Notes: generated from the sequence alone by a model not told the origin. Positions 17,707 to 26,672 are shown, counted from the first letter of the stretch. The stretch: DNA of 45,351 bases from an uncultured Lentisphaerota bacterium (GCA_900320095.1 ONQZ01000017.1:1-45351), one strand, 5' to 3'. Numbers and translations: made by a program.

Positions 17707-18711
17707 ATGAGAGATTTCGAACGGGAAGTCAGCAACGCCGCCGGGCCGCTGCCGCCGGTCAGGACGGAGGAGTTCTCCTGGTCCCTCGCCAGGCACTATC
17801 TCTTCCGCTTCTGCCGCCGGGCGTATTTCATCCGGTACTACCTCGCCCAGGGCGGGTGGGACGCCTATTCCCACACGCTCGCCCGCGAGGCGTATTTCAG
17901 CAAGTACCTGATGCCGTTCGACACCTGGCTCTCGCGCACCCTCCGCGACTCCATCCGCGAGGCGTTCGCCAAGATGAGCGCCGGCTCCCCCGGCCACAAG
18001 CGCCGCGGATTCGGGTTCTACCTGCTGCGCCAGATCGGCAAGGCGACCGCCGACCTGCAGATCAGCCTGAAGAACCGCGAATACCTCTACGACGCGAAAC
18101 GCCCCGCGATCCTGGAATACCACCTCGGGATCGGCGATTTCGCCGACGTCGACAAGCTCACCGCCATGGCCGTCTCCATCCTCGGCGACGCCTACGCCAT
18201 GCTCTCCCGCTCCGACATCATCGCCGACCTCGCCAACATCAGTTTCGTCGACCTCCGCACCGACGACGTCTTCATCAGCGTCGACCACAAGGGATTCCCC
18301 GTCTGGCTCGTTCCCGGCCTCATCTACTTCCACGAGGGCGCGGCGTGCGCCATCGACGCCGAGGTCCGCCTCACCGGCGGCGAAAACACCACCGACTTCT
18401 TCGCGCGCATCGGACGCCTGAACTCGCTCTTCGCCCTCTACTGCGCCCGGCGCTACCCCGGATTCCCCGTCAACATCACCACGTTCACCTTCTCCCGGGA
18501 ACTCTCCAGCGTGGTCTACAACCTCTTCGAGCCGGACATCGAGTCCCTGATCGACCAGAGCAGCGCGGAGATGCTCGCGCTCATCGACAAGGACGGACTC
18601 GCACACCCGGAGGACTTCCCGCCGTGCGAAAACCGCGACGCCTGCCGCACCTGCCGCTACCAGTCCGCGTGCAGGCTCCTCGAAAGCGCCATGCAGGGCA
18701 AACAGGTCTGA
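17707..18711 (+). CDS. PD-(D/E)XK-fold Fe-S protein (AddB/Cas4/Dna2-like), probably catalytically degenerate
   Basis: 334 residues. The start resembles the first iron-ligand helix of AddB/Cas4/Dna2 nucleases (FRFCRRAYFIRYY, Cys36). The C-terminus has Cys313-x2-Cys316-x5-Cys322, the spacing of the AddB iron-sulphur staple, plus an extra Cys307. The expected helix after the active site is seen as ARIGRLNSLFALY (about 233-245). At the catalytic strand, the usual G-x-I-D-x-V reads GLIYF (204-208) and the usual D-Y-K reads IDAEV (216-220). The metal-binding Asp and the Lys therefore appear replaced by Tyr207 and Glu219. Ten bases separate it from uvrB, suggesting a DNA-repair link. No clear RBS. 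The fold assignment is by pattern and needs a profile search. Confidence 0.55.
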   Translation: MRDFEREVSNAAGPLPPVRTEEFSWSLARHYLFRFCRRAYFIRYYLAQGGWDAYSHTLAREAYFSKYLMPFDTWLSRTLRDSIREAFAKMSAGSPGHKRRGFGFYLLRQIGKATADLQISLKNREYLYDAKRPAILEYHLGIGDFADVDKLTAMAVSILGDAYAMLSRSDIIADLANISFVDLRTDDVFISVDHKGFPVWLVPGLIYFHEGAACAIDAEVRLTGGENTTDFFARIGRLNSLFALYCARRYPGFPVNITTFTFSRELSSVVYNLFEPDIESLIDQSSAEMLALIDKDGLAHPEDFPPCENRDACRTCRYQSACRLLESAMQGKQV

Positions 18712-18720
18712 GGTGAAACC

Positions 18721-20874
18721 ATGATCCAGGACTCCGGCGAAATATTCCGCGTGGTCTCCGACTACGAACCCGCGGGCGACCAGGCGGACGCCATCCGCCA
18801 GCTGAAGGAAAACCTCGACCGCGGCATCCGCCACCAGACGCTCCTCGGCGTCACGGGCAGCGGCAAGACTTTCACGCTCGCGAAACTCCTCGAATCCGAG
18901 CTGAACCGCCCCGCGCTCGTCCTCTCCCACAACAAGACGCTCGCCGCCCAGCTCTACAGCGAGTTCAAGGCGTTCTTCCCCACAAACGCCGTCGAATACT
19001 TCATCAGCTACTACGACTACTATCTGCCCGAATCCTACATCCCGCAGACCGACACCTACATCGCGAAGGATGCCAGCATCAACGACAACATCGAGCGTCT
19101 CCGCCTCAGCGCCACCGCCTCCCTGCTCGAACGCCGCGACACGCTCGTCGTCGCCAGCGTCTCCTGCATCTACGGCCTGACCTCGCCCGAGGACTACGAC
19201 TCCATGAGCCTGCGCCTCGCCGCCGGGGACGAGCTCGACCGCGACCTCTTCCTCCACATGCTCGTCGCCATCCAGTACGAACGCAACGACATGGCGCCCG
19301 AGCGCGGCCAGTTCCGCGTGCGCGGCGACTGCGTGGACGTCTTCCTGTCGCAGAAGGAGGAGTTCCTGCGCGTGGAGTTCTGGGGCGACACCATCGAATC
19401 CATCTCCCGGCGCGACCTCGTGACCGGCCACGTCATCGCCCAGTGCCGCAAGGCGCTCATCTTCCCCGCCCGACATTTCGTGCTGCCGCAGGAGAAGATC
19501 GACGCCGCCATGAACGGCATCCTGGAGGAAATGCGGACCTGTGTGCACGATTTCGAGGAACAGGGCAAGCTCGTCGAGGCGCAGCGCCTCTTCCAGCGCG
19601 TGAACTACGACGTCGAGATGATGAAGGAGATCGGCTACTGCCCCGGCATCGAGAACTACTCGCGCCACCTCTCCGGCCGCGCCCCCGGCTCCCGCCCGTT
19701 CTGCCTCGTCGACTTCATGCCGAAGGACTACCTGCTCTTCATCGACGAATCCCACGTGACGCTCCCCCAGCTTCAGGCGATGTACAAGGCCGACCGCAGC
19801 CGCAAGCAGACGCTCGTCGACTACGGGTTCCGTCTCCCCTCCGCGCTCGACAACCGCCCGCTCACCTTCGACGAATTCCTCGGCCTCACCGGCGACACCG
19901 TGTACGTCTCCGCCACGCCCGGCGACTATGAGATGAAGATGTGCGGCGACGCCGTGGTCGAGCTGGTCGTGCGCCCGACCGGGTTGCTCGATCCGCCGGT
20001 CGAGGTGCGCCCGCTCGGTTCGCAGATCGACGACGTAATCGCGGAGATCCGCGCCACCGCGGCCGTCGGGGCGCGTTCGCTCGTCGTCACGCTCACCAAG
20101 AAAAGCTCCGAACGCCTCGCCGACTACCTGTCCGACGTCGGCATCCGCGTGAAATACCTGCACTCCGAGATCGACGCCATCGAACGCGTGAAGATCCTGA
20201 ACGAACTCCGGCGCGGCGACTTCGACTGCATCGTCGGAATCAACCTCATCCGCGAGGGCATCGACCTCCCGGAAATCCGACTTGTCGCCATCCTCGACGC
20301 CGACAAGGAAGGCTTCCTGCGTTCCCGCCGTTCCCTCATCCAGGTCGCCGGACGCGCCGCGCGAAACGCCGACGGCAAGGTGATCCTGTACGCCGACAAC
20401 ATGACCGACAGCATGAAGGCGCTCATCGAGACCACCGAGGCACGCCGCGCCAAGCAGAACGCCTACAACGCCGAACACGGCATCGTGCCGCACACCATCA
20501 TCAAGCCGCCGCGCGAGACCATCGCCGAGATCATCGGCGCGACCCAGCCCGAAAAAACGTCCGCGCCCGCGGCCGCCGCCTCGAACTCCGGCCGAGCCTA
20601 CACCTTCCACGAGCCCGGAGCGCCCTACAACACCGGCATGAAGACCCGCCCCACGAAGGGAAGGAAGGGACGCGGCATGAAGGGCCAGTCGATCTCCCTC
20701 AGCGAGACAGAGGAGATCCTGAAGCAAACCGGAGCCGCCAGCATCGACGAACTCGTGCTCGAACTCGAATCCCAGATGCTCGAGGCGGCGGAGGCGCTCG
20801 AATTCGAACGCGCCGCACAGCTCCGCGACCGCATCCGTTCCCTCTCGAAAGACCTCGACGCCCCGCCCTTCTGA
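18721..20874 (+). CDS. uvrB: UvrABC excinuclease subunit B
   Basis: 717 residues. It verifies DNA damage delivered by UvrA and loads UvrC for incision. Walker A GVTGSGKT (43-50); damage-probing beta-hairpin around YYDYYLPESYIPQTDTYI (97-114); DEAD-type FIDESHV (about 340-346); helicase motif VI region VAGRAARN (about 541-548); a UvrC-binding UVR domain in the last ~40 residues (ALEFERAAQLRDRI). A linker of roughly 100 residues rich in Ala, Pro, Lys and Gly lies before it. RBS GAGGTG upstream of the ATG. uvrA and uvrC are not in the window. Confidence 0.96.
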   Translation: MIQDSGEIFRVVSDYEPAGDQADAIRQLKENLDRGIRHQTLLGVTGSGKTFTLAKLLESELNRPALVLSHNKTLAAQLYSEFKAFFPTNAVEYFISYYDYYLPESYIPQTDTYIAKDASINDNIERLRLSATASLLERRDTLVVASVSCIYGLTSPEDYDSMSLRLAAGDELDRDLFLHMLVAIQYERNDMAPERGQFRVRGDCVDVFLSQKEEFLRVEFWGDTIESISRRDLVTGHVIAQCRKALIFPARHFVLPQEKIDAAMNGILEEMRTCVHDFEEQGKLVEAQRLFQRVNYDVEMMKEIGYCPGIENYSRHLSGRAPGSRPFCLVDFMPKDYLLFIDESHVTLPQLQAMYKADRSRKQTLVDYGFRLPSALDNRPLTFDEFLGLTGDTVYVSATPGDYEMKMCGDAVVELVVRPTGLLDPPVEVRPLGSQIDDVIAEIRATAAVGARSLVVTLTKKSSERLADYLSDVGIRVKYLHSEIDAIERVKILNELRRGDFDCIVGINLIREGIDLPEIRLVAILDADKEGFLRSRRSLIQVAGRAARNADGKVILYADNMTDSMKALIETTEARRAKQNAYNAEHGIVPHTIIKPPRETIAEIIGATQPEKTSAPAAAASNSGRAYTFHEPGAPYNTGMKTRPTKGRKGRGMKGQSISLSETEEILKQTGAASIDELVLELESQMLEAAEALEFERAAQLRDRIRSLSKDLDAPPF

Positions 20875-20928
20875 ACCGACCATCCGCATATCAACCGAAT
20901 TCATATAACCGAAACAGAAAGCACTTCC

Positions 20929-23900
20929 ATGAATCCGCGCCACCTGAAAGCATCGTTCCTCTCCGCATTCGCAATTCTCGCGGCACTGCTTGCTTCTTCC
21001 TGCGCATCCAGCGAACGCATGAACCGCATCGGCTGGGATTCCGATTCCTACTCCGCGCCGAAAGCCGGCCGCATTTCCGGCGGCAGGTTCGACGAGGCCG
21101 TCGTCAATCTCCGCGCCCCCGTCGGGCTGAAGGACCGCCAGGTCAACGTCTGGCCGTTCTGCACCGTGAACAGCCGTTACGTCAGCGTGCTGTGGCCGTT
21201 CATCGACTGGGACGATTTCGGCATGGCGATCCGCCCGTTCTTCAACCAGGAGGGCAACGAATACTCCATCCTCTTCCCTCTCTGCGCGTGGAACCCCGTC
21301 AACGGCGACGGCTGGGCGCTGAACACCTACTGGAACAAGAACCACTTCGGCATCTTTCCTCTGATGCATATCGGGAAGGAGGAGGATGACTTCTGGTTCG
21401 CCGGACCCCTCTTCGGCATCGAAGGACGCGTCGGGCTTTTCCCCGTCTGCTACTTCGGGGAAAAGCTCAACTTCGTCGGGCCGGTCTGGTGGGATAGCCG
21501 TAAAAACATGGAAGCGTTCGGGCTCTTCCCGCTCTACTGGCACTGGATCGGGGAAGGTTCCTCGCTGTTTCCTCTCTATTTGTATGACAAAAACGACTTT
21601 TTCCTCTCTCCGCTCCTCTGGATGGCAACGGGTTACGGCGAACAGGAAGACAAATGGATCAAGGGCCAGTATCTTTTCCTCGGCTACTGGCGGAACGACT
21701 GGGAACGCCACGGCTTCTTCCCGTTCTACGCCATCGACAAGCGCGACGACCATTTCAACAACATCCTGCTCTGGTGGTGGGACCACAACACCGAGGACCG
21801 CGGGCTTTTCCCGTTCGCCTGGTTCGACAAGGACGGCGGGCTCATCCTCCCCTTCGCAAAATGGAAGAACCGTTCCGCCACGGGCATGAACGGCGAGGAG
21901 GAGACCTGGACGGAGGGCAACGTCCTGCTGCTCGGCTACTGGGGCCGCCACGCGTGGGGTCTCTTCCCGTTCTTCCGAGGATCGTCGTCCGAAAGCGACA
22001 TGAAGTACATCGGCCCGCTCTGGTGGGCATACGACGAGGACGAGCGCGAATACGGCTTCTTCCCGTTCTTCCGCGTCGAGCGCAGCCAGGGCGAGGCGAA
22101 CAGGAGCTACCTCTTCCCCGTCTACAGCTGGGAGAAGGACCGCTACGGCTCCGAATTCACGTCCATCCCGTACTTCCGCGAGGATTACGACTACCCCGAA
22201 TACCGCGCGACCACGTCCGTCCACGGCCGCCGCTACCTCATCTACGCCGACCACGAGAAGAAGGGCAACCGCTTCAAAGCGGCGCACGACCGCGACGACT
22301 ACATCCCGCGCTGGGGGTATTCGCCCTCCTACCTGGACGACGTGAAGGCGCGCATGAAGGAAGACGACCTCACGAGCGAGGAAGCGCAGACCAAAGAAAA
22401 CGACGCGATCGCCTCGAAATGGGAAGTCCGCACGACCGCCCTGCATCCGTTCTTCGAGTGGACCAGCTCGAACGAAGGCGAACGCGACCTGCGGCTTCTC
22501 TTCTACCTCATCGGATTCGACCGCGACAGGGATTCCAGCTCGAACTGGCTGCTCTGGCACATCCTGTTCACCTCCGGCTCCGACCGGAGCCGCGACAGCT
22601 ACGGATTCGAACGGACGTCCAGCTACACCAACATCCTCGGCGTCTTCCCCTACTGGTTCCGCGACACCGAGGTCCCGGATTCGTCAAAGCCCGACATCAC
22701 GCCGCAGGCTTACCTGGAGGATACCATCGAACTGCTCCTGAGGCGCGCCCTCATGGAGGACGGCTCCGAGGAAAGCGAACAGTGGAGCAAGGACGTCTAT
22801 ACGGATTACGTCGGGAAGAAATACATCGCGAACCGGATCGAGGTCCCGCAGCCGGTCGCCGACGGGCCGTTCTCGCCCGCGCCGGGCAAAGAGCCGAAAC
22901 CCGTGACCATCGTCAAGACGGGCGGGCTCAGGCAGATCATTTCCGGCATCCCGAACGAGGAAGTGTTCCGTCTCTGCGGCATGGACCGCGCGCTCTCCGG
23001 CGAAATGACCGCGAAGGAAGCGGAGGACACGGCGAAGCGCCTCATGGACGTCGAGCTGAAACTGCACGCTTCTGGCGGTACGCAGGTCCAAACCCGCTAC
23101 GGTTTCTTCCCGCTGTTCGGCGTCGACCGGACCGTGCGCGAGAAGGACGGCGAAACGACGCCCGTTTCCACCGAGGTCATCACCCCGCTCACTTACACCA
23201 GCGTCGAGGAGGACGAGTCCGTCACGCGGATCCTGCTCGGCATCCTCGGCTACAGCTCGAGCGAAGAGCATTTCCGCCTCGCAAACGGCCACGCGTACAC
23301 GGAGGACGTCCTCTCCACGCTCGGCGTCATCCGCACCGAAAGCACGTCCCGTCCGCGCACGAAAGGCTCCGTCTCCCTGCTCGACAGGTTCGCGGCACTC
23401 CTCCGCAATCCGCCCGCGGACGGCGAGACCGAACTCGCGAAATTCTGGAATCTCCGGGTCACCGCCGCATGCAACGACATGCTGACGAAGTATGCGCGGT
23501 TCCGGGACATCGTTTCCGCCGTGACCGCCTACCGCGACGGCGCGCGCACCGCCGCCGACACGCGGGCGATGGCGGACAATATCGTCCGCTGGGAAAACGA
23601 GTATTTCTGGGAAGGCGACGAACGCTCCACGTCCAGCGGCTTCTATCCGCTCTTCTTCTGGAGCAAGGACTGCCTCGACCGCGACGGCGATCTCTCCAAA
23701 ATCGCAAAATCCTGGTTCGTGCTCCCGCTCCTCTCCGGCGGCAGCTCCGATCCCGAAGGCTCCTCCCTCGGCATCCTCGCCCCCCTGCTCTACTACGGCG
23801 CGACCCAGCGGCACGACGAGGCGATCCCCGAACCCTTCCGCATCCTTTCCGCGCACGTCAATCCGCTTCATGCGTCGCACACCGGATTCCCGGTCCGCGG

Positions 23901-24597
23901 CAGCACCAACCACTACGCGCTCTTTCTGGTCAACTCCACCGACGAGACGTTCCTCCAGTGGAAACCCGGCACGCCGGACGCGCTGACCGGACTCTACGTC
24001 GACCTGTTCAATGTGTACAGCGTCCGCGGCGTTTCGGAAATCTCCGCCGCCGAGCTCGAACAGATGACCATCGCCGACGTGCTGGCGTTCCCCGACGACA
24101 AAAACGATCCCGAGCGGACGCGTTACAAGCACACCCTGATGCACGCGCTCGAACTCATGCCGGAAGCCGGCATGAAGCCGTTCGACGGCAACGCACGGTT
24201 GTTCGAAGCGGTCGGGGCCGCGCTCCGCGAGATTGCCGCCGGACACATTCAGACGCGCACGATCTCCGGCTTCAACACCGGCGGCGGCATCCTGTCCTCG
24301 TCCTTCAGCTGTGAAGAGACCGGCGACTACCAGACCAAGGTGCTCTTCGGGCTCGGCGCGAACAGCCGGAAGCTCGGCGAGAACGAACACCGGAGCATCC
24401 TCGGCTACCTCTACAACATGGACACCGACGGCATCAACACGCGCAAGTTCATCTTCCCGTTCATCACCACGAAGGACGCCCCCGGCTTCCACGAGTGGTC
24501 CTTCCTCGGCGGCCTCTTCGAGCGTTCCGTTGAGGACGGCAAGACCGGCGGCCGCATCTTCTTCTTCCCCTACGGCAACCGCCCGGAGAAGGATTGA
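20929..24597 (+). CDS. Giant lipoprotein built of aromatic-Pro (WPF/LFPL/FFPF) repeats; family not recognised
   Basis: 1222 residues. Lipoprotein signal ending LLASSC (Cys25). Most of the protein is made of degenerate units of about 17-30 residues, each centred on [LFIW]-[FWSLRY]-P-[FLVY], for example VWPFC, LWPFI, LFPLC, LFPLYW, FFPFYAID, LFPFAWFD, FFPFFRVE, VFPYWF, FFPLFGVD, FYPLFFW and FFFPYG. About 22 copies can be counted, densest in residues 75-410 and returning around 570, 720, 905 and 1180. Between units are alternating aromatic/charged strands (GLILPFAKWKN, VGPVWWDS), suggesting a beta-repeat solenoid or propeller anchored to the membrane. Last gene of the ftsW run, 54 bp after uvrB. 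Function unknown. The strong terminator after it also ends the operon. Confidence 0.85.
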   Translation: MNPRHLKASFLSAFAILAALLASSCASSERMNRIGWDSDSYSAPKAGRISGGRFDEAVVNLRAPVGLKDRQVNVWPFCTVNSRYVSVLWPFIDWDDFGMAIRPFFNQEGNEYSILFPLCAWNPVNGDGWALNTYWNKNHFGIFPLMHIGKEEDDFWFAGPLFGIEGRVGLFPVCYFGEKLNFVGPVWWDSRKNMEAFGLFPLYWHWIGEGSSLFPLYLYDKNDFFLSPLLWMATGYGEQEDKWIKGQYLFLGYWRNDWERHGFFPFYAIDKRDDHFNNILLWWWDHNTEDRGLFPFAWFDKDGGLILPFAKWKNRSATGMNGEEETWTEGNVLLLGYWGRHAWGLFPFFRGSSSESDMKYIGPLWWAYDEDEREYGFFPFFRVERSQGEANRSYLFPVYSWEKDRYGSEFTSIPYFREDYDYPEYRATTSVHGRRYLIYADHEKKGNRFKAAHDRDDYIPRWGYSPSYLDDVKARMKEDDLTSEEAQTKENDAIASKWEVRTTALHPFFEWTSSNEGERDLRLLFYLIGFDRDRDSSSNWLLWHILFTSGSDRSRDSYGFERTSSYTNILGVFPYWFRDTEVPDSSKPDITPQAYLEDTIELLLRRALMEDGSEESEQWSKDVYTDYVGKKYIANRIEVPQPVADGPFSPAPGKEPKPVTIVKTGGLRQIISGIPNEEVFRLCGMDRALSGEMTAKEAEDTAKRLMDVELKLHASGGTQVQTRYGFFPLFGVDRTVREKDGETTPVSTEVITPLTYTSVEEDESVTRILLGILGYSSSEEHFRLANGHAYTEDVLSTLGVIRTESTSRPRTKGSVSLLDRFAALLRNPPADGETELAKFWNLRVTAACNDMLTKYARFRDIVSAVTAYRDGARTAADTRAMADNIVRWENEYFWEGDERSTSSGFYPLFFWSKDCLDRDGDLSKIAKSWFVLPLLSGGSSDPEGSSLGILAPLLYYGATQRHDEAIPEPFRILSAHVNPLHASHTGFPVRGSTNHYALFLVNSTDETFLQWKPGTPDALTGLYVDLFNVYSVRGVSEISAAELEQMTIADVLAFPDDKNDPERTRYKHTLMHALELMPEAGMKPFDGNARLFEAVGAALREIAAGHIQTRTISGFNTGGGILSSSFSCEETGDYQTKVLFGLGANSRKLGENEHRSILGYLYNMDTDGINTRKFIFPFITTKDAPGFHEWSFLGGLFERSVEDGKTGGRIFFFPYGNRPEKD

Positions 24598-24625
24598 CGC
24601 CGGAACATCTTTCCGCAAATGCAAA

Positions 24626-24673
24626 GCGCCGCCGCCCGGATTCAAGTCACGGACGGCGGCGCAAGTTTTTTTT
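24626..24673. terminator. Terminator after the aromatic-Pro repeat lipoprotein gene
   Basis: GCGCCGCCG (24626-24634) pairs with CGGCGGCGC (24654-24662) and is followed by a run of eight T on the plus strand. On the minus strand the stem is followed by TTTGCATTTG, so it may also end the convergent small gene at 24682. Confidence 0.85.
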
Positions 24674-24681
24674 AATCGAGA

Positions 24682-24792
24682 TCACTCGGACGGAAACATC
24701 CAGAAATAGACGAGGATGCCGCCGATGAGGAGGAGAATGCTGAGACCGACACAGAGGACGGTGTCCCAGTGTTCCGCGAGATAGCGTTTCAT
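24682..24792 (-). CDS. 36-residue single-span membrane peptide
   Basis: Short ORF with AGAAAGGG seven bases before its ATG. It begins MKRYLAEHWDTVLC. Residues about 11-33 form one hydrophobic helix with a GGILVYFW stretch, followed by MFPSE and the stop. A charged, aromatic N-terminus and one predicted transmembrane span are typical of regulatory or assembly-type bacterial microproteins. It lies downstream of the gene at 24877 in the same direction, with an 84-bp gap that contains a long hairpin. No homologue recognised. Evidence is the RBS, clean composition and sensible topology. Confidence 0.6.
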   Translation of the reverse strand: MKRYLAEHWDTVLCVGLSILLLIGGILVYFWMFPSE

Positions 24793-24827
24793 GATCGTTT
24801 CCCTTTCTGTTGCGGAGATGAGGGTAC

Positions 24828-24862
24828 GGACGGCGCTGCCTCACGAAAAAGGCATGCCGTCC
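24828..24862 (-). promoter_or_regulatory. Intergenic hairpin between the two small minus-strand genes
   Basis: GGACGGC (24828-24834) pairs with GCCGTCC (24856-24862), with TGCC/GGCA pairing further in. No T run follows on the minus strand, so it looks more like an mRNA stabilising or processing element than a terminator. Confidence 0.4.
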
Positions 24863-24876
24863 GGGCGGAGATCAAC

Positions 24877-25314
24877 TCAGCAGAAAGGCTTCGGTCCCGC
24901 CCTCACGGGCAGATAGGAGCGAGGGAAAAGCTGGAAAAGGCACGACTGGCCGGAGGATTCGATGCGGAACGGGCAGTTCGGGGCGGGTTCGCACTGGCGG
25001 AACGGCTCGGGGCGGGAGGCGTCCGGCTGGAGTTTCCACACGGTGCCGAGGCCGGGGCGGCTGTTGCGTCCGCTGGCATGCACTCCGGCGCTTCCGCCGG
25101 TCCGCATGACAGCGAGATGTCCGGCGCGTTCCGCCTCGGAACGAATGTCGCGCGGCGAGGACGACGGTTCGGCGAGGATCCCGGCGGACACGGGACCGCC
25201 GTTTCCGACGGCGGCCGCGGTCAGGAGGCTGTTCAGAAGCAGCCAGACGGCAATCAGTCCGGCCGCAACGATGCCCGGCCGCCGCATGCTCCGAATGATC
25301 TGTCCGCTGTTCAT
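24877..25314 (-). CDS. Small membrane-anchored or secreted protein, function unknown
   Basis: 145 residues from the ATG at 25314, chosen because GGAGAGG lies about 10 bases upstream and a promoter lies at 25354-25382; a longer reading frame exists but would start upstream of the promoter. N-terminal hydrophobic segment IVAAGLIAVWLLLNSLL (about 14-30), then a Ser/Arg/Pro-rich extracytoplasmic part. The C-terminal third has four cysteines (CEPAPNC ... SCLF ... FC at the very end), suggesting disulphides. The shape resembles a type IV pilin-like or N-anchored exported protein, but no conserved pilin motif is visible. Family not recognised. Confidence 0.55.
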   Translation of the reverse strand: MNSGQIIRSMRRPGIVAAGLIAVWLLLNSLLTAAAVGNGGPVSAGILAEPSSSPRDIRSEAERAGHLAVMRTGGSAGVHASGRNSRPGLGTVWKLQPDASRPEPFRQCEPAPNCPFRIESSGQSCLFQLFPRSYLPVRAGPKPFC

Positions 25315-25353
25315 GGTCTTTGCCTCTCCGTGGTGCAAAATGGATGATGTGAT

Positions 25354-25382
25354 ACCATACACCCGCCGCGCGGAAAAAGCAA
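25354..25382 (-). promoter_or_regulatory. Promoter of the small protein gene at 25314
   Basis: On the minus strand, TTGCTT (25377-25382), 17 bp, TATGGT (25354-25359). The -35 and first half of the spacer (TTGCTTTTT...CCGCGCGG) match the fba promoter. Confidence 0.6.
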
Positions 25383-25441
25383 GGGCAGACGCGTTTTTTC
25401 CCGCCGCACCGGTTTTTTTCGGAAAATCCGGCGGGCGCGGG

Positions 25442-25469
25442 TTGAAAAAAACGGTGCGCGCGCTATATT
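25442..25469 (+). promoter_or_regulatory. Promoter of the zinc-ribbon/HAD/MFS operon
   Basis: TTGAAA (25442-25447), 16 bp, TATATT (25464-25469). The -10 lies in GCTATATTGATA, identical over 12 bases to the fba promoter. Confidence 0.65.
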
Positions 25470-25549
25470 GATAGTAAGAGCGCATTTTCCCGTTGACACG
25501 GGACAACGTGCAAGAAAAGAGATGGCAAAATGAAAGGATAAAAGCTGAG

Positions 25550-25819
25550 ATGATCACCCCTGCAATCCATGTTCCGGTCGCGCCGGTCCCCCCGGTCGTT
25601 GACGACGAACAGCGTTTTCTTATATGCCCCGTCTGCGGCGAAATGCTCGCCCAGCCGGACGTCGAGTCGTTCTCCCGCTGCCCGTACTGCGACTACAAGT
25701 TCGCGAAGGACGATGCGATGGAGGATTTCCTGCTCGCCCCCACGGTGAAGGCGTGGATCCAGAGTCAGGACATGCTCCCGTTGCAGTTCCGCCCGGACGA
25801 CATGATCGAACCCGAATAA
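25550..25819 (+). CDS. Small zinc-ribbon protein
   Basis: 89 residues. Two Cys pairs, CPVCGEML and RCPYCDYKF, form one zinc ribbon (Cys31/34 and Cys49/52 approximately) with an acidic C-terminus. ATG 25550 is preferred (AAAGGA upstream). A longer TTG-initiated frame from 25493 lacks a plausible RBS. A three-codon ATG frame lies just upstream (25530-25541). First gene of an operon with the HAD hydrolase and MFS genes. The role is unknown; such proteins often act as nucleic-acid or protein adaptors. Confidence 0.7.
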   Translation: MITPAIHVPVAPVPPVVDDEQRFLICPVCGEMLAQPDVESFSRCPYCDYKFAKDDAMEDFLLAPTVKAWIQSQDMLPLQFRPDDMIEPE

Positions 25820-25829
25820 GCCCGACCGC

Positions 25830-26645
25830 ATGCGCCCCGATGTCCGCCTGATCGCCGTCGACCTGGACGGCACGCTCCTCAACGACAGCAAGGAGATACC
25901 GCCCGATTTCGTCCCCATGGTGGAGGCGCTGTATCCGCGCGGCGTGCGGTTCGTCATCGCCAGCGGACGCCAGTATTTCAACCTCGCCGCCATGTTCGAA
26001 CGCATCGCGGACAAGCTGTTCTTCTTTTCCGAAAACGGCGGACTCGTGTTCGACGGCGCGGAAAACATCTTCTGCCGTCCCCTGCCCGACGACGTCCTGC
26101 CCGCGCTCTACCGTACCGGCTCCGCGATCCCCGCGACCACGGTCCTGTGCGGCGTGAAGTCGGCATACATCAGCAGCGCGTGCGATCCCGTCGGACGCGA
26201 AAACACCGCGATCTACTACAAAAAACGCACGTTCACTGACGATCCGCTCGCCGCCGTCAGGGCCGCGGGCGACTCCGTGGTGAAGGTGGCGGTGTTCGAT
26301 CCCGTGAGCGCCGCCGACCGCTGCGAACCGCATTTCGCGCCGTTCCGCGACCGCCTGAAAGTCACGTTGGCGGGCCAGAGCTGGATCGACATCATGCGCG
26401 CCGACGTGAACAAGGGCATCGCGATCGAATTCCTGCAAAAACGCCTCGGCCTCGCGCCCGATCAGTGCATGGCGTTCGGCGACTACCCGAACGACCTCGA
26501 AATGATCCGGCAGGTCGGTCTGAGCTACGCCATGGCGAACGGGCATCCCGATCTGCTCGCCGCCGCACGGTTCCGCGCGCCGTCCAACGAGGACGACGGC
26601 GTGATGCGCGTGCTCCGCGAGACCTTCCCCGACGCCCTCCGCTGA
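25830..26645 (+). CDS. Cof-type HAD-superfamily phosphatase
   Basis: 271 residues. Motif I AVDLDGTLL (Asp11, Asp13), motif II FVIASGRQ (about 41-48), motif III Lys in NKGIAIE (about 195-201), motif IV MAFGDYPNDLEM (about 212-223), and a cap domain between motifs II and III (type C2B). Cof-type enzymes dephosphorylate sugar phosphates, pyridoxal phosphate or similar small molecules; the substrate is not predictable. It lies between the zinc-ribbon gene (10 bp) and an MFS transporter (27 bp), consistent with one operon. Confidence 0.88.
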   Translation: MRPDVRLIAVDLDGTLLNDSKEIPPDFVPMVEALYPRGVRFVIASGRQYFNLAAMFERIADKLFFFSENGGLVFDGAENIFCRPLPDDVLPALYRTGSAIPATTVLCGVKSAYISSACDPVGRENTAIYYKKRTFTDDPLAAVRAAGDSVVKVAVFDPVSAADRCEPHFAPFRDRLKVTLAGQSWIDIMRADVNKGIAIEFLQKRLGLAPDQCMAFGDYPNDLEMIRQVGLSYAMANGHPDLLAAARFRAPSNEDDGVMRVLRETFPDALR

Positions 26646-26672
26646 CCCCAGCTTCCTCCTCGAAAACGCCCC

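Noticed and set aside
17605..22560. Minus-strand open frame of 1651 residues
   Set aside because: Antisense to sppA, the Fe-S protein, uvrB and the repeat lipoprotein, all well supported. Long antisense frames are expected at this GC content.
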